DNA from: an uncultured Eubacteriales bacterium
Lineage (GTDB): Bacteria; Bacillota; Clostridia; Lachnospirales; Lachnospiraceae
Assembly (NCBI GenBank): GCA_900548855.1
Contig: URMF01000001.1
Location: 62,001-126,000 of the forward strand
Length of the DNA stretch: 64,000 nucleotides
Direction: 5' to 3'
The translations under genes and the position numbers were made by a program. A model generated the notes under the pieces. That model was not told where the DNA came from, made no database searches, and saw nothing but the letters and a program-made list of their open reading frames with translations. This document shows positions 34,364-43,580 of the stretch, piece after piece. The first letter of the stretch is position 1. Every line of letters starts with the position of its first letter.

Positions 34364-34392
34364 ATTATAACAAATGCACAAAATAAAGTCAA
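34364..34392 (-). promoter_or_regulatory. Sigma-A promoter of ptsH
   Basis: On the minus strand, TTGACT, 17 bases, TATAAT. The predicted leader is about 110 bases. The rest of the gap up to 34512 is AT-rich, with nothing recognised. Confidence 0.75.
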
Positions 34393-34511
34393 TAAAATAC
34401 TTAATTTTTTTATATTTTTTCTTTTCATTTCCGGATTTTAATTTTTCCAGTAACCGCTTTGCACTATTTTATGGAATCGTTTTCACTTTTTATGGTAGTT
34501 TTAACCATATA

Positions 34512-35177
34512 TTAGTCCTTATGCTTCCCTGGCTGATTTTCCAGTATCCGGGAAATGCCATAGGAATAGCTCCTGCTCCTGTCCACGATTTTTTCATCCC
34601 TCTTTACAGGTCCCCGCAAAGCAGCTTTTTCCCGAAAACTACAGGTCAGATTATCACACCGTTCACAGTTATGACACCCGCTCTCCGTCTTATTTTTCTT
34701 ATATTCTGCTGTAAACAGGACGCTTTTTAAAGGGTGGAGCATTCCCTTTTTCCAGTAGATTCCTTTCTCTCCCAGCACCTTTGTCAGCTCATTTTCAACC
34801 TTTAAAATATCACTGTCTGGAAAATGATATTCTCCCATCCATTTTCCTGTCTCTCGAAAAACAGCTTCATTAATTTTTACATAAGCCTTCGACAACAATT
34901 CCATTCCCATGCACTCCATGCAGTACGACAATAACAGGTTTCCGGACTCTTCCACAATAGCCTCCAGTTCATCATATCGTTTTCCAAGCGTAACTGCACA
35001 TACCAGATTTTCCTGCCGGTAGCAGACTACCGCAATTATTGTAATAATCCCTGCCAAAAATATACCGGTGGATTTTATCAATTCTTCGTCATTTTCATCA
35101 AAATGATACCTTTTTATAAAATTATCTATTGAAATGTCTTCTTTTCCAACTGGAAATGTATAAGCTTTCACATACAT
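34512..35177 (-). CDS. Putative MetH-activation-domain-like protein with C-terminal Cys cluster
   Basis: 221 residues from ATG 35177 (AGAGGA upstream). The middle (ELIKSTGIFLAGIITIIAVVCY ... LLLSYCMECMGMELLSKAYVKINEAV) resembles stand-alone proteins related to the activation domain of B12-dependent methionine synthase. These have an N-terminal small domain, a conserved helical segment with E....A, and then a basic GYPACP-like region, here KKGMLHPLKSVLFTAEYK. The end holds CHNCERCDNLTCSFRE, a four-Cys motif that could bind zinc or an Fe-S cluster. Clostridial genomes encode such proteins near corrinoid enzymes, but none is in this window. The assignment is tentative. Confidence 0.5.
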   Translation of the reverse strand: MYVKAYTFPVGKEDISIDNFIKRYHFDENDEELIKSTGIFLAGIITIIAVVCYRQENLVCAVTLGKRYDELEAIVEESGNLLLSYCMECMGMELLSKAYVKINEAVFRETGKWMGEYHFPDSDILKVENELTKVLGEKGIYWKKGMLHPLKSVLFTAEYKKNKTESGCHNCERCDNLTCSFREKAALRGPVKRDEKIVDRSRSYSYGISRILENQPGKHKD

Positions 35178-35312
35178 AATATTATCCTCTTCCCAACAAT
35201 TCATACAAATTATTTCTGTTACTTTAAAGCGTATATTTTTACAGAAACCCAGTATACTAATCTTCATAAATCAGCTAAAAAATAGTATAAAGAAAGGAAA
35301 TGTGTTCAAATT

Positions 35313-36020
35313 ATGGAATATATCACTATCGTTTATCAGGCTTTTTTTTCTGCCGTCGCTTTATTAATCCTGACTAAACTCATGGGCTACCGCCAGGTAT
35401 CCCAGTTTAGTATGTTTGATTATGTCAATAGTATTACTATCGGCTCCATCGCCGCAGAAATGGCAATTGATTTAGATGGAAATTATATGAAACCCTTTAT
35501 CGCCATGATTGTATACGCTGCTTTTGTTATCCTGTTATCCAAGCTTTCCCAGATGTCCATTCCTCTCCGCCGGCTTATCAACGGAAAAGCCATTGTTCTC
35601 TATCAGAAAGGAAATCTGTACAATGAAAACCTCAAAAAGGCCAAAATGGACGTGGACGAATTCTTAGTAGAATGCCGGATTAATGGCTATTTCGACTTAT
35701 CCCAGATTGAAAGCGCCATTCTAGAACCCAATGGCAAAATCAGTTTTCTTCCGGTAACAGAGGAGCGCCCTGCCACTCCAAAGGATTTGGGCATCGTTCC
35801 CTCCCAGGAAGAAGTATTCGCCAATGTTATCGTCGACGGACAGATTCTGGAATACAATCTAAAGCATATCGGAAAAGACAAAAACTGGCTGAATCAGCAG
35901 TTAGATGGTCAGAATATCAAAAAAATAGAGGATGTATTTCTTGCAATCTGTGATAAGCAGGGAAATTTTCATGCATATCCAAAAATCAATCACATAGTAG
36001 ACCGGGATGTCTTAGGATAA
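35313..36020 (+). CDS. DUF421/YetF-family membrane protein
   Basis: 235 residues with three N-terminal membrane segments (IVYQAFFSAVALLILTKLMG, a second near FDYVNSITIGSIAAEMA, a third PFIAMIVYAAFVILLSKL). The YetF cytoplasmic domain follows (GKAIVLYQKGNLYNENLKKAKMDVDEFLVECRINGYFDLSQIESAILEPNGKISFLP), which is the family hallmark. A short tail domain (ILEYNLKHIGKDKNWLNQQL) completes it. YetF proteins in Bacillus are membrane proteins of unclear role in spores and the envelope. AAAGGAAATG lies upstream. The gene is divergent from the MetH-activation-like gene. Confidence 0.9.
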   Translation: MEYITIVYQAFFSAVALLILTKLMGYRQVSQFSMFDYVNSITIGSIAAEMAIDLDGNYMKPFIAMIVYAAFVILLSKLSQMSIPLRRLINGKAIVLYQKGNLYNENLKKAKMDVDEFLVECRINGYFDLSQIESAILEPNGKISFLPVTEERPATPKDLGIVPSQEEVFANVIVDGQILEYNLKHIGKDKNWLNQQLDGQNIKKIEDVFLAICDKQGNFHAYPKINHIVDRDVLG

Positions 36021-36047
36021 TCCGGTCTGCTTTTTCATTGCAGGGAT

Positions 36048-36830
36048 TTACTCTTCCTCATCCTGCTCCGGATTTGAGGACTCTTCGTCTGCAGCCTTCA
36101 TTGCCTCTACCATTTCTGCCGCCTCAATTTTGGCATCTGCATAACGATTGTCATAGGCGGTCACTGGCTCGTCCTTCCATTTCTCCTCCTCTTTCCGTTT
36201 TGCCTCATCCAGATACGGCTGGAACACGGAGCGGAACAGTATGGACTGCAAATAGGCAACCACAGAAAAAACCAGAACAAACAACATGGCTTTCATAACC
36301 AGATATTCATAAACACAATAACCCACTACTCCTGCAATACACCAGGCAATCACAGTTTCCGGCAGATGTCCGATAGCCATAATCAGCGCATTCTGCAGGG
36401 TTTTTTTAATTGTATTTTCAAACTTTGCCTGCAGTGGCCACACATAGGTAAAAATACAGAGATATGCGATAAAGCCAATAATACATATAACAATCCAAAT
36501 ACGGTATGCTTCTATTCCTGTATTCTGCCACTGCACAAAGGAAAACCACACATCGGAGCCTATAATAATTCCTGCTATCAGAAGAATCAGCCAAAGAATA
36601 GTTGACTGTTTAAAATTCTCTTTAAAGCTCTTTGTATATCGCTTAAACAGCTGGGCATTCTGCGGGTCCCAATCTGTAACACATACATAATATAATGCCG
36701 TCAGAGCTGCTCCTATGGTTACAATGGGAATGCAGCTGATAATAAAAATCACATTCAAAACGATAAGATCCACCATTCTGCTCAAAAACTTGAGAACAGG
36801 ATTATCTAAATCAAACAACGCCGAAAACAT
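36048..36830 (-). CDS. YesL-family (DUF624) membrane protein
   Basis: 260 residues. The DUF624 hallmark is at the N-terminus: LDNPVLKFLSRMVDLIVLNVIFIISCIPIVTIGAALTALYYV. About five membrane segments are followed by an acidic tail (AAEMVEAMKAADEESSNPEQDEEE). YesL proteins often sit beside sugar ABC transporters; this copy does not. It is the stand-alone counterpart of the N-terminal half of the fusion encoded at 50084-51544. AAGGAGG precedes ATG 36830. It is divergent from the lysA-like gene. Confidence 0.88.
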   Translation of the reverse strand: MFSALFDLDNPVLKFLSRMVDLIVLNVIFIISCIPIVTIGAALTALYYVCVTDWDPQNAQLFKRYTKSFKENFKQSTILWLILLIAGIIIGSDVWFSFVQWQNTGIEAYRIWIVICIIGFIAYLCIFTYVWPLQAKFENTIKKTLQNALIMAIGHLPETVIAWCIAGVVGYCVYEYLVMKAMLFVLVFSVVAYLQSILFRSVFQPYLDEAKRKEEEKWKDEPVTAYDNRYADAKIEAAEMVEAMKAADEESSNPEQDEEE

Positions 36831-36936
36831 AATACTTCCTCCTTCTTTCCTAAAAATAATAATATCCTACCTTTTCCTATTATTCAAGTGAAAAAAACAT
36901 GAAAATAGCAAATCCACCCCCTCACCCCGATTCTGC

Positions 36937-36967
36937 TTGACAAATCTTCAAAAAATACTACTATATT
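36937..36967 (+). promoter_or_regulatory. Probable promoter of the diaminopimelate decarboxylase gene
   Basis: TTGACA at 36937 with TATATT 19 bases downstream (or CTATAT at 18). The -35 is perfect; the spacing is longer than ideal. Confidence 0.5.
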
Positions 36968-37033
36968 GTATAGGTATGCTTGCACAATTTTGAATAAAAA
37001 AATAATACCATACAAGGAAAGGAATATACATCT

Positions 37034-38293
37034 ATGAAAACACCATTTGTAACAAAGGAACAGCTTGACGCTATCTGTGCTCAGTATCCCACTCCATTTC
37101 ATCTGTATGACGAAAAGGGAATCCGCGAAAATGCCAGAAAGCTTCACCAGGCCTTTTCCTGGAATAAGGGATACAAGGAATTTTTTGCAGTAAAGGCCAC
37201 CCCAAATCCAACCATTTTAAAAATTTTAAAGGAAGAGGGCTGCGGTACTGACTGTTCTTCTTATACAGAACTTTTAATGTCTGAAAAATGCGGTTTTAAT
37301 GGTAACAATATCATGTTTTCTTCAAACGATACGCCCTTAGAAGAATTTCAGCTGGCCGCAAAGCTTGGTGCTACCATCAACCTTGATGATATTACACACA
37401 TTGACTATCTAAAAAATGCCATCGGCACAATACCAAAACGTATCAGCTGCCGCTTTAATCCGGGCGGAAATTTCGCCATTGCCAACACAATTATGGACAA
37501 CCCGGGAGATGCCAAATATGGCATGACTCGACCACAGATGACGGAGGCATATAAGAAATTAATGGAGCTGGGGGCTGAAGAATTTGGTATGCATGCATTT
37601 TTAGCAAGCAATACAGTAACCAACGATTACTATCCTACCCTGGCAAAGATATTATTCGAAACTGCAGTTGAATTGAAAAACGAGACCGGTGCACACATTA
37701 CTTTTATCAATTTATCTGGCGGCGTAGGAATCCCTTACACCCCGGACAAACAGCCAAACGACATTCTTGCAATTGGTGAGGGCGTAAGAAAGGCTTACGA
37801 AGAGGTTCTGGTTCCAGCAGGAATGGGGGATGTAGCCATTTATACGGAGCTTGGAAGATTCATGCTGGCACCTTACGGCCATCTGGTCACCAAAGCCATA
37901 CACGAAAAACACACCCATAAGGAATACATCGGAGTGGATGCCTGTGCTGTTAATTTGATGCGTCCTGCCATGTATGGAGCTTATCACCACATCACTGTTA
38001 TGGGAAAAGAAGAAGCGCCAAAGGACCACATCTATGATATAACCGGCTCCCTCTGTGAAAACAATGACAAATTTGCAATTGACCGGGAGCTTCCTGAAAT
38101 CACCATAGGGGACATTTTAGTAATTCATGATACCGGTGCACATGGATTTGCCATGGGATACAACTACAATGGGAAGCTGAAATCTGCTGAAATCCTTCTG
38201 AGAGAAGACGGAAGCACAAAAGTTATCCGCCGTGCCGAAACCCCGGAGGATTATTTTGCAACATTAGAAGGTTTCTGGGATGTGGAATTATAA
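37034..38293 (+). CDS. lysA: Diaminopimelate decarboxylase
   Basis: Fold-type III PLP decarboxylase, converting meso-diaminopimelate to lysine. 419 residues. Seen: PLP lysine in FFAVKATPNPTILKIL, FNPGG and NLSGGVGIPY (phosphate-binding Gly-rich), and the C-terminal domain motifs DACAVNLMRPAMYGAYHHI and DITGSLCENNDKFAIDRELP. These match the DapDC pattern of a Cys-Glu-x-x-Asp segment and RxLP. The usual HxGSQ segment is replaced by HAFLASNTV, a variant I believe occurs in clostridial enzymes. Related decarboxylases (carboxynorspermidine, ornithine) are less likely given the C-terminal motifs. AAGGAAAGGA lies upstream of ATG 37034. Confidence 0.84.
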   Translation: MKTPFVTKEQLDAICAQYPTPFHLYDEKGIRENARKLHQAFSWNKGYKEFFAVKATPNPTILKILKEEGCGTDCSSYTELLMSEKCGFNGNNIMFSSNDTPLEEFQLAAKLGATINLDDITHIDYLKNAIGTIPKRISCRFNPGGNFAIANTIMDNPGDAKYGMTRPQMTEAYKKLMELGAEEFGMHAFLASNTVTNDYYPTLAKILFETAVELKNETGAHITFINLSGGVGIPYTPDKQPNDILAIGEGVRKAYEEVLVPAGMGDVAIYTELGRFMLAPYGHLVTKAIHEKHTHKEYIGVDACAVNLMRPAMYGAYHHITVMGKEEAPKDHIYDITGSLCENNDKFAIDRELPEITIGDILVIHDTGAHGFAMGYNYNGKLKSAEILLREDGSTKVIRRAETPEDYFATLEGFWDVEL

Positions 38294-38352
38294 GCCTTTG
38301 GCAAGACACAAGCCGTAAGCTTAAAGGTATAACAGCAAAATGGGAGGGAGTT

Positions 38353-39105
38353 ATGTCCAAAAAAGTTATTGTACCAAAACGAATCAAAATGATGGTCCGA
38401 AGGAATCTAATCCATCTGCCGCGCATGTTTACAGCACTGATGCGCTATGCCACAAACGATAAAATCAGTGAAGAAACAAAATACACTCTCATCCGGGAAA
38501 TTGGGGAACGGGGATGCAAATGTGGCAATGTAACCGTGCATGGTTATGGTTTTGAAAATCTGCCGGAACAGCCCGGCTATATTATGTACCCAAACCACCA
38601 GGGATTATTTGATGTCATGGGACTGGTTTACTTAAATCCCGTACCTTTTGGTGTTGTCATAAAAAAAGAGGCATACAACGTCTTTTGTTTACGGCAGCTG
38701 GTTCAAACTATGGGCGGTTTGTTTATGGACCGGGAAGACCCACGCCAGGGACTCCAGATTATTAACGAGGTGGCGCGTCAGGTCAAAGAAGGACGGAATT
38801 TTGTAATTTTTCCTGAGGGCACCCGTTCCAAAAACGGCAATAAGCTGGGAAATTTCAAAAGCGGAAGCTTTAAAGCTGCCACCAAAGCCAAATGTCCCAT
38901 TGTCCCGATTGCCATTATTGACAGCTTTCTCCCTTTTGACAATACCACCACAGAGCAGGTAGATTCCCAGTTTCATGTACTGCCACCAATTCCCTATGAA
39001 GAATATCAGGGCATGAAAACTTCAGAAATCGCAGACATGGTAAAAAGCCGGATTGAACAGGTGATTGCAGAAAATGAACACAATTTTAACGAAAAGTATC
39101 GATAA
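38353..39105 (+). CDS. plsC: 1-acyl-sn-glycerol-3-phosphate acyltransferase
   Basis: Acylates lysophosphatidic acid in phospholipid synthesis at the membrane. 250 residues. Block I catalytic motif YPNHQGLFDVMG (NHx4D), block II around GGLFMDREDPRQG, and block III FPEGTRSKNG. GGGAGGGAG precedes ATG 38353. It lies 60 bases after the lysA stop, and its end overlaps the start of hydE. Confidence 0.92.
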   Translation: MSKKVIVPKRIKMMVRRNLIHLPRMFTALMRYATNDKISEETKYTLIREIGERGCKCGNVTVHGYGFENLPEQPGYIMYPNHQGLFDVMGLVYLNPVPFGVVIKKEAYNVFCLRQLVQTMGGLFMDREDPRQGLQIINEVARQVKEGRNFVIFPEGTRSKNGNKLGNFKSGSFKAATKAKCPIVPIAIIDSFLPFDNTTTEQVDSQFHVLPPIPYEEYQGMKTSEIADMVKSRIEQVIAENEHNFNEKYR

Positions 39106-40129
39106 GTTAACCAGCCACAAGCCCTTATCCAAGGAGGAGTTTGTGGCTTTATTAGATAGTAATTCCATAGAACTCCGGAAGCAGTTGGCATCAGCGGCTG
39201 ATGCAGCACGCCGCCAGTACTTTGGAAACCGCATTTACATCCGAGGACTCATTGAATTTTCCAACTACTGCAAAAATGACTGCCTTTACTGTGGCATCCG
39301 CTGCAGCAACCGGCATATCACCCGTTACCGCCTCTCAGAAGAGGACATTCTGCAATGCTGCGAAGAGGGATATCATCTGGGCTTCCGCACCTTCGTACTG
39401 CAGGGGGGAGAAGACCCCTATTTTAACGATGCTATTATGTGCGGCATTGTAGCCAAAATCCACCAGCAGTTTCCGGATTGCGCCATCACGCTTTCTTTGG
39501 GGGAACGTTCCCCGGAAAGCTACAGGCGGTTATATGATGCAGGTGCAAGACGATATCTGCTGCGCCACGAAACTGCCTGTGAAGCACATTACAAGCTGCT
39601 GCACCCCCCATCCATGTCTTACCGGAACCGGATGAACTGCCTTTCCCATTTAAAAGCCATAGGCTATCAGACCGGCTGCGGCTTTATGGTGGGTTCTCCC
39701 TTTCAGACCCAGGAAATGCTGGCGGAGGATTTATTATTTATTCAGGATTTTCACCCCCATATGGTTGGAATCGGTCCCTTTATCTCCCATGCGGACACTC
39801 CATTTTCAGACAGAGAAAACGGAACCCTGGAGGATACTCTGCTGCTGTTAAGTATTCTGCGGCTGATGCAGCCATCCCTGCTGCTTCCCGCCACCACAAC
39901 CCTTGGAACCATTGCACTGAACGGCAGGGAACAGGGAATTTTGGCAGGAGCCAATGTGGTAATGCCCAATCTGTCACCGGTCACAGTGCGGGAACAGTAC
40001 TCTTTATATGACAACAAAATCTGTACCGGAGATGAGTCTGCACAATGCATCCGCTGTATGAAAAAACGGATGGAAGGCATCCATTACCAGATTGTAACTG
40101 ACCGGGGGGACAGTCCGGATTGCCTCTGA
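39074..40129 (+). CDS. hydE: [FeFe]-hydrogenase maturase HydE (radical SAM)
   Basis: About 351 residues. Radical SAM motif CKNDCLYCGIR (CX3CX2C) in a segment RIYIRGLIEFSNYC that is characteristic of HydE/BioB-like enzymes. VLQGGEDPYF and LSLGERSPESYRRLYDAGARRYLLRHET follow, and the C-terminal ATTTLGTIALNGREQGILAGANVVMPNLSP is typical. HydE helps assemble the diiron subcluster of the H-cluster. The start is uncertain: TTG 39065 or ATG 39074, both inside the end of plsC (overlap of about 30 bases). hydG follows 66 bases later. hydF and the hydrogenase itself are not in the window. Confidence 0.94.
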   Translation: MNTILTKSIDKLTSHKPLSKEEFVALLDSNSIELRKQLASAADAARRQYFGNRIYIRGLIEFSNYCKNDCLYCGIRCSNRHITRYRLSEEDILQCCEEGYHLGFRTFVLQGGEDPYFNDAIMCGIVAKIHQQFPDCAITLSLGERSPESYRRLYDAGARRYLLRHETACEAHYKLLHPPSMSYRNRMNCLSHLKAIGYQTGCGFMVGSPFQTQEMLAEDLLFIQDFHPHMVGIGPFISHADTPFSDRENGTLEDTLLLLSILRLMQPSLLLPATTTLGTIALNGREQGILAGANVVMPNLSPVTVREQYSLYDNKICTGDESAQCIRCMKKRMEGIHYQIVTDRGDSPDCL

Positions 40130-40195
40130 TTTTGCCCACTAGAAAAGAACCATTTAATTTTACACATAGAATATTTATAGAAAAGAGGAAGCATT

Positions 40196-41614
40196 ATGTA
40201 CAATCCAAATTCCATGAAAGCCGAAGAGTTTATTAATCACCAGGAAATTTTAGATACCCTGAAATATAGCGAAGCCCATAAGAATGACCGGGAGCTGATT
40301 CTGGAGATTCTGGAAAAAGCCCGCAAAAGAAAAGGGCTGTCCCACAGGGATGCCAGTGTTCTTTTAATGTGTGAGGACAAGGAGCTCAATCAGCAGATTT
40401 ACTCCTTAGCAGAGCAGATTAAAAAGGACTTTTACGGGAACCGCATTGTTATGTTCGCCCCTCTCTATCTGTCCAACTATTGTGTAAACCAGTGTGTATA
40501 TTGTCCTTATCATTTAAAAAATACACACATTACCCGCAAAAAGCTGACTCAGGATGAAATCAGGGCAGAGGTAATTGCACTGCAGGATATCGGACACAAA
40601 CGTCTTGCCATTGAAGCCGGTGAAGACCCTGTAAACAATCCCATCGAATATATCTTAGAGTGTATTAAAACCATATATTCAGTGCATCACAAAAACGGCG
40701 ATATCCGCCGTGTAAATGTAAACATTGCCGCAACTACGGTAGAAAATTATCGCAAATTAAAGGCTGCGGGAATCGGAACCTATATTTTGTTCCAGGAAAC
40801 TTACCACAGGGAAAGCTACGAGCGCCTGCACCCAGCCGGACCAAAGCATAATTACACCTATCACACGGAAGCTATGGACCGTGCCATGGAAGGTGGAATT
40901 GACGATGTAGGATTAGGAGTATTATTCGGCTTAGAGCTATACCGATATGAATTTGCCGGACTTTTGATGCACGCAGAGCACTTGGAGGCAGTTCACGGTG
41001 TGGGACCGCATACCATCAGTGTCCCCCGCATCCGCCGGGCAGACGATATCGACCCTTCCTCTTTTGACAATGGAATTGATGATGACACCTTTGCAAAGAT
41101 TGTTGCCTGCATCCGGATTGCTGTTCCGTACACTGGAATGATTGTCTCCACAAGAGAAAGCAAGGCATGCAGGGAACGTGTGCTGCACCTGGGTATTTCC
41201 CAAATCAGCGGCGGCTCCAAAACCTCCGTCGGCGGTTACTATGAAGACGAACCGGAGGACGAGAACTCCTCCCAGTTTGATGTAAATGACACCCGTACAC
41301 TGGATGAGGTTGTAAAATGGCTGATGGAAATGGATTACATTCCAAGCTTCTGTACAGCCTGTTACCGGGAAGGCCGTACAGGCGACCGCTTCATGAGCCT
41401 GTGCAAGAGCGGACAAATTCAAAACTGCTGTCTGCCCAATGCCCTTATGACGCTGAAGGAATATCTGGAAGACTATGCAACTCCGGATACTGTCAAAATC
41501 GGTATGGAGCTAATCCAAAAGGAGCTTAAAAACATCCCGAATGAAAAAGTGCGCTCCATCGTTGAAGCGCACCTGAATGACATACACTCCGGAATGCGGG
41601 ATTTCAGATTTTGA
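40196..41614 (+). CDS. hydG: [FeFe]-hydrogenase maturase HydG (tyrosine lyase, radical SAM)
   Basis: 472 residues. HydG splits tyrosine to make CO and cyanide ligands for the H-cluster. Seen: N-terminal radical SAM motif CVNQCVYCPYH (CX3CX2C), and the HydG-specific C-terminal cluster site CTACYREGRTGDRFMSLCKSGQIQNCC, which holds the CX2C...C ligands for the auxiliary iron-sulfur cluster. This C-terminal domain distinguishes it from ThiH. AGAGGAAG lies before ATG 40196. It ends 17 bases from the convergent GGDEF/EAL gene. Confidence 0.96.
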   Translation: MYNPNSMKAEEFINHQEILDTLKYSEAHKNDRELILEILEKARKRKGLSHRDASVLLMCEDKELNQQIYSLAEQIKKDFYGNRIVMFAPLYLSNYCVNQCVYCPYHLKNTHITRKKLTQDEIRAEVIALQDIGHKRLAIEAGEDPVNNPIEYILECIKTIYSVHHKNGDIRRVNVNIAATTVENYRKLKAAGIGTYILFQETYHRESYERLHPAGPKHNYTYHTEAMDRAMEGGIDDVGLGVLFGLELYRYEFAGLLMHAEHLEAVHGVGPHTISVPRIRRADDIDPSSFDNGIDDDTFAKIVACIRIAVPYTGMIVSTRESKACRERVLHLGISQISGGSKTSVGGYYEDEPEDENSSQFDVNDTRTLDEVVKWLMEMDYIPSFCTACYREGRTGDRFMSLCKSGQIQNCCLPNALMTLKEYLEDYATPDTVKIGMELIQKELKNIPNEKVRSIVEAHLNDIHSGMRDFRF

Positions 41615-41631
41615 CACCTGGCGAAGCTTTA

Positions 41632-43560
41632 TCAACAAGCGGCTTCCCCAATCAAATCTGCAAATTCATTTTCCGGAATTGCCTTGGAGTAATACCAGCC
41701 CTGGAGATAATCACAGCCAATACTAGAAAGCCTTGCCTGCTGCTCCTTTGTCTCTACACCCTCTGCCACAATATGCACTTTAAGCTCCTTCAGCATCCCA
41801 ACCGTGTATTTTAAAGTAATGCCTGCCCGTTCATTTTCAAATGCATCCCATACCATAAGCTTATCCAGCTTAATTATGCGGAATGGCAGTCTGTGTATGT
41901 AACCAATGGTAGCATAACCGGAACCATAATCGTCCAATGAGAAAGAAATCCCTTGACGGTGCAGCTTCTCTATATTTTCCTGAAGAACAGAAACGGAATT
42001 TACCGCTGCCGTTTCTGTCACCTCCAGATTAATCTGTTCTGGTTTCACATGATAATACTGCATAATATCATTTAACGTCTCCACAAAATCCTGCTGCATA
42101 CACTGCACCACCGAAACATTCACCTCTATGTATTCGATACTGGTCTCCCTAAGATTATGCTCGGAAATAAAACGGCAGACCTTTTCAAAAATCATAGTTC
42201 CCATTTTAACAATGGAACCGTTTTTTTCTGCAATTGGTATAAAAATCTCTGGCGAAATACTCCCTAGCAGGTCATCCTGTATTCTGACAAGTGCCTCTGC
42301 AGATGTATAGCACTGCTTTTCCGTATTAAAAATCGGCTGATAATATACTTCTATCGTATCCTGTTCAATCGCTTTCTCTATCGCCTTTTCAATTGCTTTT
42401 TCCTTCCGGAGTGCATATAAATCCAAGTCACTCGCATAGACTACATTGCCCTTTCCGTTTTTCTTGGCTGATAATATAGAATAGTCAATTACATCAATAA
42501 TGGATTCCAGCTGGTTTCCATCCTCCGGGCAAGACACACAGCTAATGGTAGTAGTCATCATTACCGACACTGTCTTCGTTATCCATGGATGACGAAATCT
42601 TTCCTGAATCAAGTCCAGTACCTCTTTACAGTCCCTCTCTCCGCAGCGCAGCTGCAGTACAAACTGATCCGAACCATACCGGAACACATTTCCTTTTCGC
42701 GTTAGCGTAGAAAGAAAATGCCCTACCTGTATCAGCATCATATCACCGGTCATAACTCCAAAGGTTTTATTTACAAATTTGAAGTCATCCAGTGCCAGCA
42801 CCAGCAAATCAAATCTACGCTCTGCCATAATCTCCGCCTCTAGCAGCTCATCCATCATATTCCGATTCAGCACCTGAGTGTTATGGTCAAGAATCTCTGA
42901 TGAATTTTGTGCTACAGAATACAGAATCAATAAAGCAATGGCAACCACAAAATCAATAAAAACAACCTGCGCCATTGCTGACTGTACAAAAACGGCAACA
43001 CCGGTAACCAGACCAAGTATTGCAATGGTAGTCAGCTTACCAAAGGAATTAAATCTTGCATGCATTACACAGTAAACCACCCCATAAAGCATACAATAAA
43101 TCGCAACACCATTTAATATATTAATAGAAGAGGTCTCAAGAAAACCAAACCTGCTGTCATAATGATATAAATGATGAACACCAAAATTGCGGATAATCTC
43201 CTCCGCATAGACAAGAACTGGTATTATAAAAAAGATGAAACCTATCCAGTCTTTTTTAATTTCCCTGCCCGTCCACGCAATCAAATATGCCATAATCCAT
43301 ATTGCAACACTATACTGTAACGCATAATAAATATCAATAACCGGCTGAATCTGATTATATACCCCGGCACCCTTATAATAAAGTACGCCCATGGAAATCA
43401 AATTACAAAAGACTGTCAGTATTTCTACAATTATAATGGTTATAAAAATACGGCTTCGCCTAATTGGCACATAATGTCCGGATATCTGAAGATATCCAAC
43501 CACGAACAAAATCACCAATGCGCTCAGTTGAAAATCCATATTCCATTGCACATTCCTCAT
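41632..43560 (-). CDS. Membrane-bound GGDEF/EAL protein, probable cyclic-di-GMP phosphodiesterase
   Basis: About 642 residues. The N-terminal ~210 residues form six to seven hydrophobic segments. A GGDEF-like domain follows in which the signature is degenerate (RYGSDQF), so cyclase activity is unlikely. The C-terminal EAL domain keeps its catalytic set: EALVRI, EVNVS, LEVTET, DDYGSGYATIGYI, IKLDK, AEGVET and the late QGWYYSKAIPENEF. That predicts c-di-GMP hydrolysis. A short charged repeat (KAIEKAIEKAIEQD) links the two domains. The start is ATG 43560 or GTG 43584; the latter overlaps the end of the lysozyme gene. Confidence 0.88.
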   Translation of the reverse strand: MRNVQWNMDFQLSALVILFVVGYLQISGHYVPIRRSRIFITIIIVEILTVFCNLISMGVLYYKGAGVYNQIQPVIDIYYALQYSVAIWIMAYLIAWTGREIKKDWIGFIFFIIPVLVYAEEIIRNFGVHHLYHYDSRFGFLETSSINILNGVAIYCMLYGVVYCVMHARFNSFGKLTTIAILGLVTGVAVFVQSAMAQVVFIDFVVAIALLILYSVAQNSSEILDHNTQVLNRNMMDELLEAEIMAERRFDLLVLALDDFKFVNKTFGVMTGDMMLIQVGHFLSTLTRKGNVFRYGSDQFVLQLRCGERDCKEVLDLIQERFRHPWITKTVSVMMTTTISCVSCPEDGNQLESIIDVIDYSILSAKKNGKGNVVYASDLDLYALRKEKAIEKAIEKAIEQDTIEVYYQPIFNTEKQCYTSAEALVRIQDDLLGSISPEIFIPIAEKNGSIVKMGTMIFEKVCRFISEHNLRETSIEYIEVNVSVVQCMQQDFVETLNDIMQYYHVKPEQINLEVTETAAVNSVSVLQENIEKLHRQGISFSLDDYGSGYATIGYIHRLPFRIIKLDKLMVWDAFENERAGITLKYTVGMLKELKVHIVAEGVETKEQQARLSSIGCDYLQGWYYSKAIPENEFADLIGEAAC

Positions 43561-43580
43561 CTCCCTATCTCTTTTTCCTA

